A stretch of 8,062 bases of DNA from Halobacteriales archaeon (GTDB taxonomy: Archaea > Halobacteriota > Halobacteria > Halorutilales > JAHENH01): positions 1 through 8,062 of the forward strand of contig JAHENH010000080.1 in the NCBI GenBank assembly GCA_018609935.1, given 5' to 3'. Positions within the stretch are counted from its first letter, which is position 1, and every line of letters starts with the position of its first letter. The notes below the pieces were generated by a model that did not search any database, was not told the DNA's origin, and saw only the letters and a list, made by a program, of their open reading frames with translations. The translations under genes were made by a program, and so were the position numbers. This document shows positions 6,668 to 8,062 of the stretch, piece after piece.

Positions 6668-6877
6668 TCATAGTTTATATATTATTAATGTGATCAATAT
6701 TGATACAGCTATAGTTAGCTGCGATACTTGAATTATTATTCTTTTATTAGCTTCTTTTTTACTATATTGTTTAGTTCTCTTTAGATGGTATGTATCATCT
6801 ATGATCAACCATCCTAACACTATATCTATAGTTAATATAGTGCATACAACGAAGTTAAATCCTTCTGGCATGTTCAT
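6668..6877 (-). CDS. Small two-helix membrane protein (69 aa)
   Basis: Two hydrophobic segments, about residues 7-28 (FNFVVCTILTIDIVLGWLII) and 46-67 (ending ILITLIIY), flank a polar, positively charged loop (HLKRTKQYSKKEANKR). By the positive-inside rule the loop should be cytoplasmic, with both ends outside. The loop motif Y-S-KKEA-N-K recurs as Y-D-KKEA-L-K in the neighbouring 64-aa gene, so the two are probably diverged duplicates. TTTAGGATT just before the start offers an AGGA site. The start also overlaps the upstream stop (ATGA), implying coupled translation. Small hairpin membrane proteins in phages can be holins, superinfection-exclusion or host-takeover proteins. The sequence does not choose between these, and no endolysin is nearby. 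Confidence 0.82.
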   Translation of the reverse strand: MNMPEGFNFVVCTILTIDIVLGWLIIDDTYHLKRTKQYSKKEANKRIIIQVSQLTIAVSILITLIIYKL

Positions 6878-7068
6878 AATCCTAAATTCATTATGATGAT
6901 TATTATAGATATAAATATTAGTAATCCTGTTAAAGACACTGATGCATATTTTAAGGCTTCTTTTTTATCATAATAACCTAATAATCTCAGATAATATATA
7001 TTCAGTATATTATAACTTAATATTAATATCATGCCTAAGGACACCATTGAAATAATAAAGTATGTCAT
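6874..7068 (-). CDS. Small two-helix membrane protein (64 aa), relative of its neighbour
   Basis: Two hydrophobic segments, about residues 3-27 (YFIISMVSLGMILILSYNIL and on) and 46-63 (LTGLLIFISIIIIIMNLG), are joined by a short polar loop containing GYYDKKEALKY. It resembles the 69-aa protein next to it in length, hairpin layout and the Y-[SD]-KKEA-x-K loop motif. The two probably arose by duplication and may form a hetero-oligomer in the inner membrane. Both its start and its stop form ATGA overlaps with the neighbours, so three genes (7355 to 6668) are translationally chained. A holin/antiholin-type pair is one guess. The predicted outside ends and the absence of lysis genes nearby leave that unsupported. 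Confidence 0.82.
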   Translation of the reverse strand: MTYFIISMVSLGMILILSYNILNIYYLRLLGYYDKKEALKYASVSLTGLLIFISIIIIIMNLGL

Positions 7069-7355
7069 TTCTGTTTTTCTTTGTATTTATTCTTAACATC
7101 TCTTATTAGAGCTAATAATTTCCATATATCTTCATCTTTGAGAACGAAGTTGAATTCCTTCTCTATACCTAGATTATTTTTATCTATAGGAAATAACTTT
7201 AGTTTTAGTACTTTGTCTTCATTGAATTCATTAGCCAGCTCATCAAGGACATTATCCTCCTGACCTGTTAATTTTATTTCAATGTCTTGGTTCTTATTAA
7301 GCTCACTATTGAACTTCTTTATTCCTTCTTTTATTGCTTTTATTAATTTTTTCAT
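7065..7355 (-). CDS. Unidentified 96-aa protein
   Basis: I do not recognise this protein. It begins with a basic amphipathic helix (MKKLIKAIKEGIKKFNSEL), then an acidic middle (QEDNVLDELANEFNEDK, 32-48), a strand-like segment (VLKLKLFPI, 49-57) and a charged helical end (about 76-96). It has no membrane segment or known motif. It is the first substantial gene after the phased repeats and the promoter-like box at 7376-7385, so it probably heads the transcript that runs through the membrane pair and on toward the polymerase. The start follows ACAAACAAGAAAAACC, without a clear Shine-Dalgarno site. If the 25-aa frame upstream is translated, its TGA overlaps this ATG and would couple the two. The stop overlaps the next start (ATGA). 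Confidence 0.82.
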   Translation of the reverse strand: MKKLIKAIKEGIKKFNSELNKNQDIEIKLTGQEDNVLDELANEFNEDKVLKLKLFPIDKNNLGIEKEFNFVLKDEDIWKLLALIRDVKNKYKEKQK

Positions 7356-7429
7356 GGTTTTTCTTGTTTGTGATCTATATTATCATGAAAAACGGGCGCT
7401 TTCCATGAAATTTGTACGCTTATTGCCAT
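7352..7429 (-). CDS. Possible 25-aa peptide in the repeat region
   Basis: A 25-codon frame starts at an ATG immediately after an in-frame TAG and ends with a TGA overlapping the next gene's ATG (ATGA), the junction style common here. The peptide begins MAISVQISWKAPVF and ends polar (HKQEKP). Against it: it is short, it has no Shine-Dalgarno site, and the underlying DNA carries repeats with a 20-bp period that is not a multiple of three, so the sequence seems shaped by DNA-level repeats rather than by the protein. It may be a leader-type peptide or chance. Confidence 0.28.
   Translation of the reverse strand: MAISVQISWKAPVFHDNIDHKQEKP
7376..7385 (-). promoter_or_regulatory. Candidate extended -10 promoter element
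   Basis: On the minus strand this reads TGATAATATA, resembling an extended -10 element (TG-n-TAATAT) about 20 nt ahead of the start at 7355. No good -35 hexamer lies 16-18 bp upstream; that space is occupied by the 20-bp direct repeats, which could bind an activator. The core GATAATATA also occurs at 8002-8010 and, as AATAATATA, at 6645-6653, both in gaps before genes. In such AT-rich DNA this could be chance. Confidence 0.3.
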
Positions 7430-7450
7430 CTATTATGAAAATTATCCGCT
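7381..7450 (-). repeat. Three phased 20-bp direct repeats (ATGAAA-N6/7-CGCT)
   Basis: Three 20-bp units lie at 7381-7400, 7401-7420 and 7431-7450: two abut and the third follows a 10-bp spacer. Each contains ATGAAA, seven variable bases, then CGCT (16 bp; for example ATGAAATTTGTACGCT at 7405-7420). The 20- and 30-bp offsets place the boxes on roughly the same face of the helix. Part of unit 3 overlaps the last codons and stop of the upstream gene. CGCT is otherwise rare in this window. The array is suited to binding an activator or repressor of the gene starting at 7355, or could be short replication iterons. Confidence 0.65.
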
Positions 7451-7990
7451 AAATACATTCTTACTACCCAATATTCTATCCCTGACTTCCTTTCTATCCT
7501 TTACGTCTCTACAGTATATAAAAGCTTCATAATCATCCGTTATTCTATCCCTGACTTCCTTTCTATCCTTTACGTCTTTGCAATATTCAAGAGCACACTC
7601 ACTATCGATTATTTTATCTCTCATTTCTTTGGTATCTTCTATATCCTTACAATGTAGATAAGCACTAAAAGATAATTCTTTTATTTCTTTTTCTTCTTCT
7701 TTAATTTTTATTTGTGGCATTTTTTGTGTTTGTTCTTTATCTTTGATTAGATTTTCTGCCTCTTTTATGGATCTGGCTGTCACTATTCCTTCTGTGATTT
7801 TTTCTTCTTCTATTTCAAGATCTTGTACTTTACTATCTATTTCATGTATTCCTATATTATTTACAATTATGTCTAAATTTATTAGGTGTCTTATTTCATT
7901 AACGTCCGGATAAATTTCTCTATCTAATGTAAGAATATATCTTACGTTACTTTCTATTCCGTAATACCTATAATATTTGTATGTATCCAT
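7442..7990 (-). CDS. 182-aa protein with three C-terminal 23-residue repeats
   Basis: The N-terminal part (1-60) is mixed and unrecognised (MDTYKYYRYYGIESNVRYIL). A charged, probably coiled linker follows at about 60-108 (rich in E and K). Residues 110-178 are three tandem 23-residue repeats with consensus A-x-x-[YH]-C-[KR]-D-[IV]-x-D-x-K-E-[MV]-R-D-[KR]-I. Each has one Cys (114, 137, 160); a trace of a fourth (VFSG) ends the protein. Similar repeats of A-x-x-Y-x-x-D-V-x-x-R type, about 24 residues long, occur in many phage proteins of unknown role and probably form stacked helices, possibly for protein binding. The start has only A-rich sequence upstream (ATAATATAAAAAACAAAAA). The short, nearly identical repeats suggest the array may still expand or contract. 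Confidence 0.85.
   Translation of the reverse strand: MDTYKYYRYYGIESNVRYILTLDREIYPDVNEIRHLINLDIIVNNIGIHEIDSKVQDLEIEEEKITEGIVTARSIKEAENLIKDKEQTQKMPQIKIKEEEKEIKELSFSAYLHCKDIEDTKEMRDKIIDSECALEYCKDVKDRKEVRDRITDDYEAFIYCRDVKDRKEVRDRILGSKNVFSG
7472..7646 (-). repeat. 69-bp-period tandem repeat inside the 182-aa gene
   Basis: A 37-bp block is identical at 7472-7508 and 7541-7577, exactly 69 bp apart, and a diverged third copy begins at 7610, again 69 bp away. It encodes DVKDRKEVRDRI, the core of the 23-residue protein repeat. DNA identity beyond what the protein needs points to recent duplication or gene conversion of the last two units. Confidence 0.9.
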
Positions 7991-8001
7991 TTTTTGTTTT
8001 T

Positions 8002-8010
8002 TATATTATC
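8002..8010 (-). promoter_or_regulatory. GATAATATA box before the 182-aa gene
   Basis: GATAATATA on the minus strand, 11 nt ahead of the start at 7990 and sharing a base with the upstream TAG. It matches the core of the box at 7376-7384. If it were a -10 element, the transcript would start almost at the ATG, so it may instead be an A-rich translation-start leader. Confidence 0.18.
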
Positions 8011-8062
8011 TATTTACTAACTACCCATCCTTCTGGACATCCGGCTTTTTTCCAATCTCTTA
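8010..8062 (-). CDS. 3' end of an unidentified gene (cut by the window edge)
   Basis: Only the last 16 codons and a TAG stop are visible. They read RDWKKAGCPEGWVVSK, a protein-like ending with Trp, Cys and Gly-Trp. The other two minus-strand frames also stop within this stretch, so frame choice rests on residue composition and on the stop lying 19 nt before the next ATG, which fits the local spacing. The gene extends beyond the window, and nothing can be said about its function. Confidence 0.55.
   Translation of the reverse strand, partial: RDWKKAGCPEGWVVSK

Noticed and set aside
6636..6671. Free-standing 11-aa leader peptide gene
   Set aside because: Too short to call as a gene on sequence alone; reported instead as a possible lost N-terminus of the 84-aa gene.
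6668..7068. Holin/antiholin pair
   Set aside because: Size and hairpin shape fit loosely, but there is no endolysin nearby, and the topology and replication-gene context do not support a lysis cassette.
7081..7263. Plus-strand 60-codon open frame
   Set aside because: Entirely antisense to the 96-aa gene, Ser/Leu/Phe-rich and without any start context.
7381..7450. CRISPR array
   Set aside because: Only three short imperfect units with no unique spacers of normal length; the 20-bp phasing fits protein-binding sites instead.
1..8062. Stop-codon reassignment as in some crAss-like phages
   Set aside because: TAA, TAG and TGA each terminate genes at sensible positions next to following starts, and no gene needs an in-frame stop read through to stay intact.

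Overview
The window looks like part of the genome of a tailed DNA bacteriophage, or a prophage. It is strongly AT-rich (about 30% GC by eye) and every convincing gene lies on the minus strand. Genes are packed with 1-14 nt overlaps or very short gaps. The only protein placed with confidence is a stand-alone family A DNA polymerase with a 3'-5' exonuclease and no 5' nuclease domain, which is the usual phage arrangement. TAA, TAG and TGA all act as stops, so the standard bacterial code applies. Most starts are preceded by A-rich sequence rather than a clear Shine-Dalgarno site. That would fit a phage of Bacteroidota (crAss-like phages are one candidate group), but this is inference.

In the direction of transcription (from high to low coordinates): the 3' end of an unidentified gene (8010-8062); a 182-aa protein ending in three 23-residue repeats (7442-7990); a compact region with three phased 20-bp direct repeats and a possible promoter (7376-7450), which may also encode a 25-aa peptide; a 96-aa helical protein; two small, apparently related two-helix membrane proteins (6668-7068); and three small soluble unknowns, one of only 53 aa (5967-6128).

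Next is the most unusual part: four tandem, divergent paralogues (3708-5955) that share a GT[VI][IL] start and a strongly conserved C-terminal tail of about 20 residues. They are chained by overlapping stop/start codons directly to the polymerase (1873-3711). A 296-aa protein with SH3-like ends and a 327-aa unknown follow. The unbroken polarity and overlaps suggest co-translation of the paralogues with the polymerase, so they may be replication accessory proteins; no motif proves this.

The best leads are: (1) the four-paralogue array with its shared tail; (2) an out-of-frame second copy of that tail just after an A6 run at the end of the third paralogue, suggesting slippage, a recent indel or an assembly error; (3) the phased repeats upstream of 7355; (4) Tyr in place of the usual His in polymerase motif C. 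No tRNA, rRNA, CRISPR array, insertion sequence or convincing intrinsic terminator was seen.
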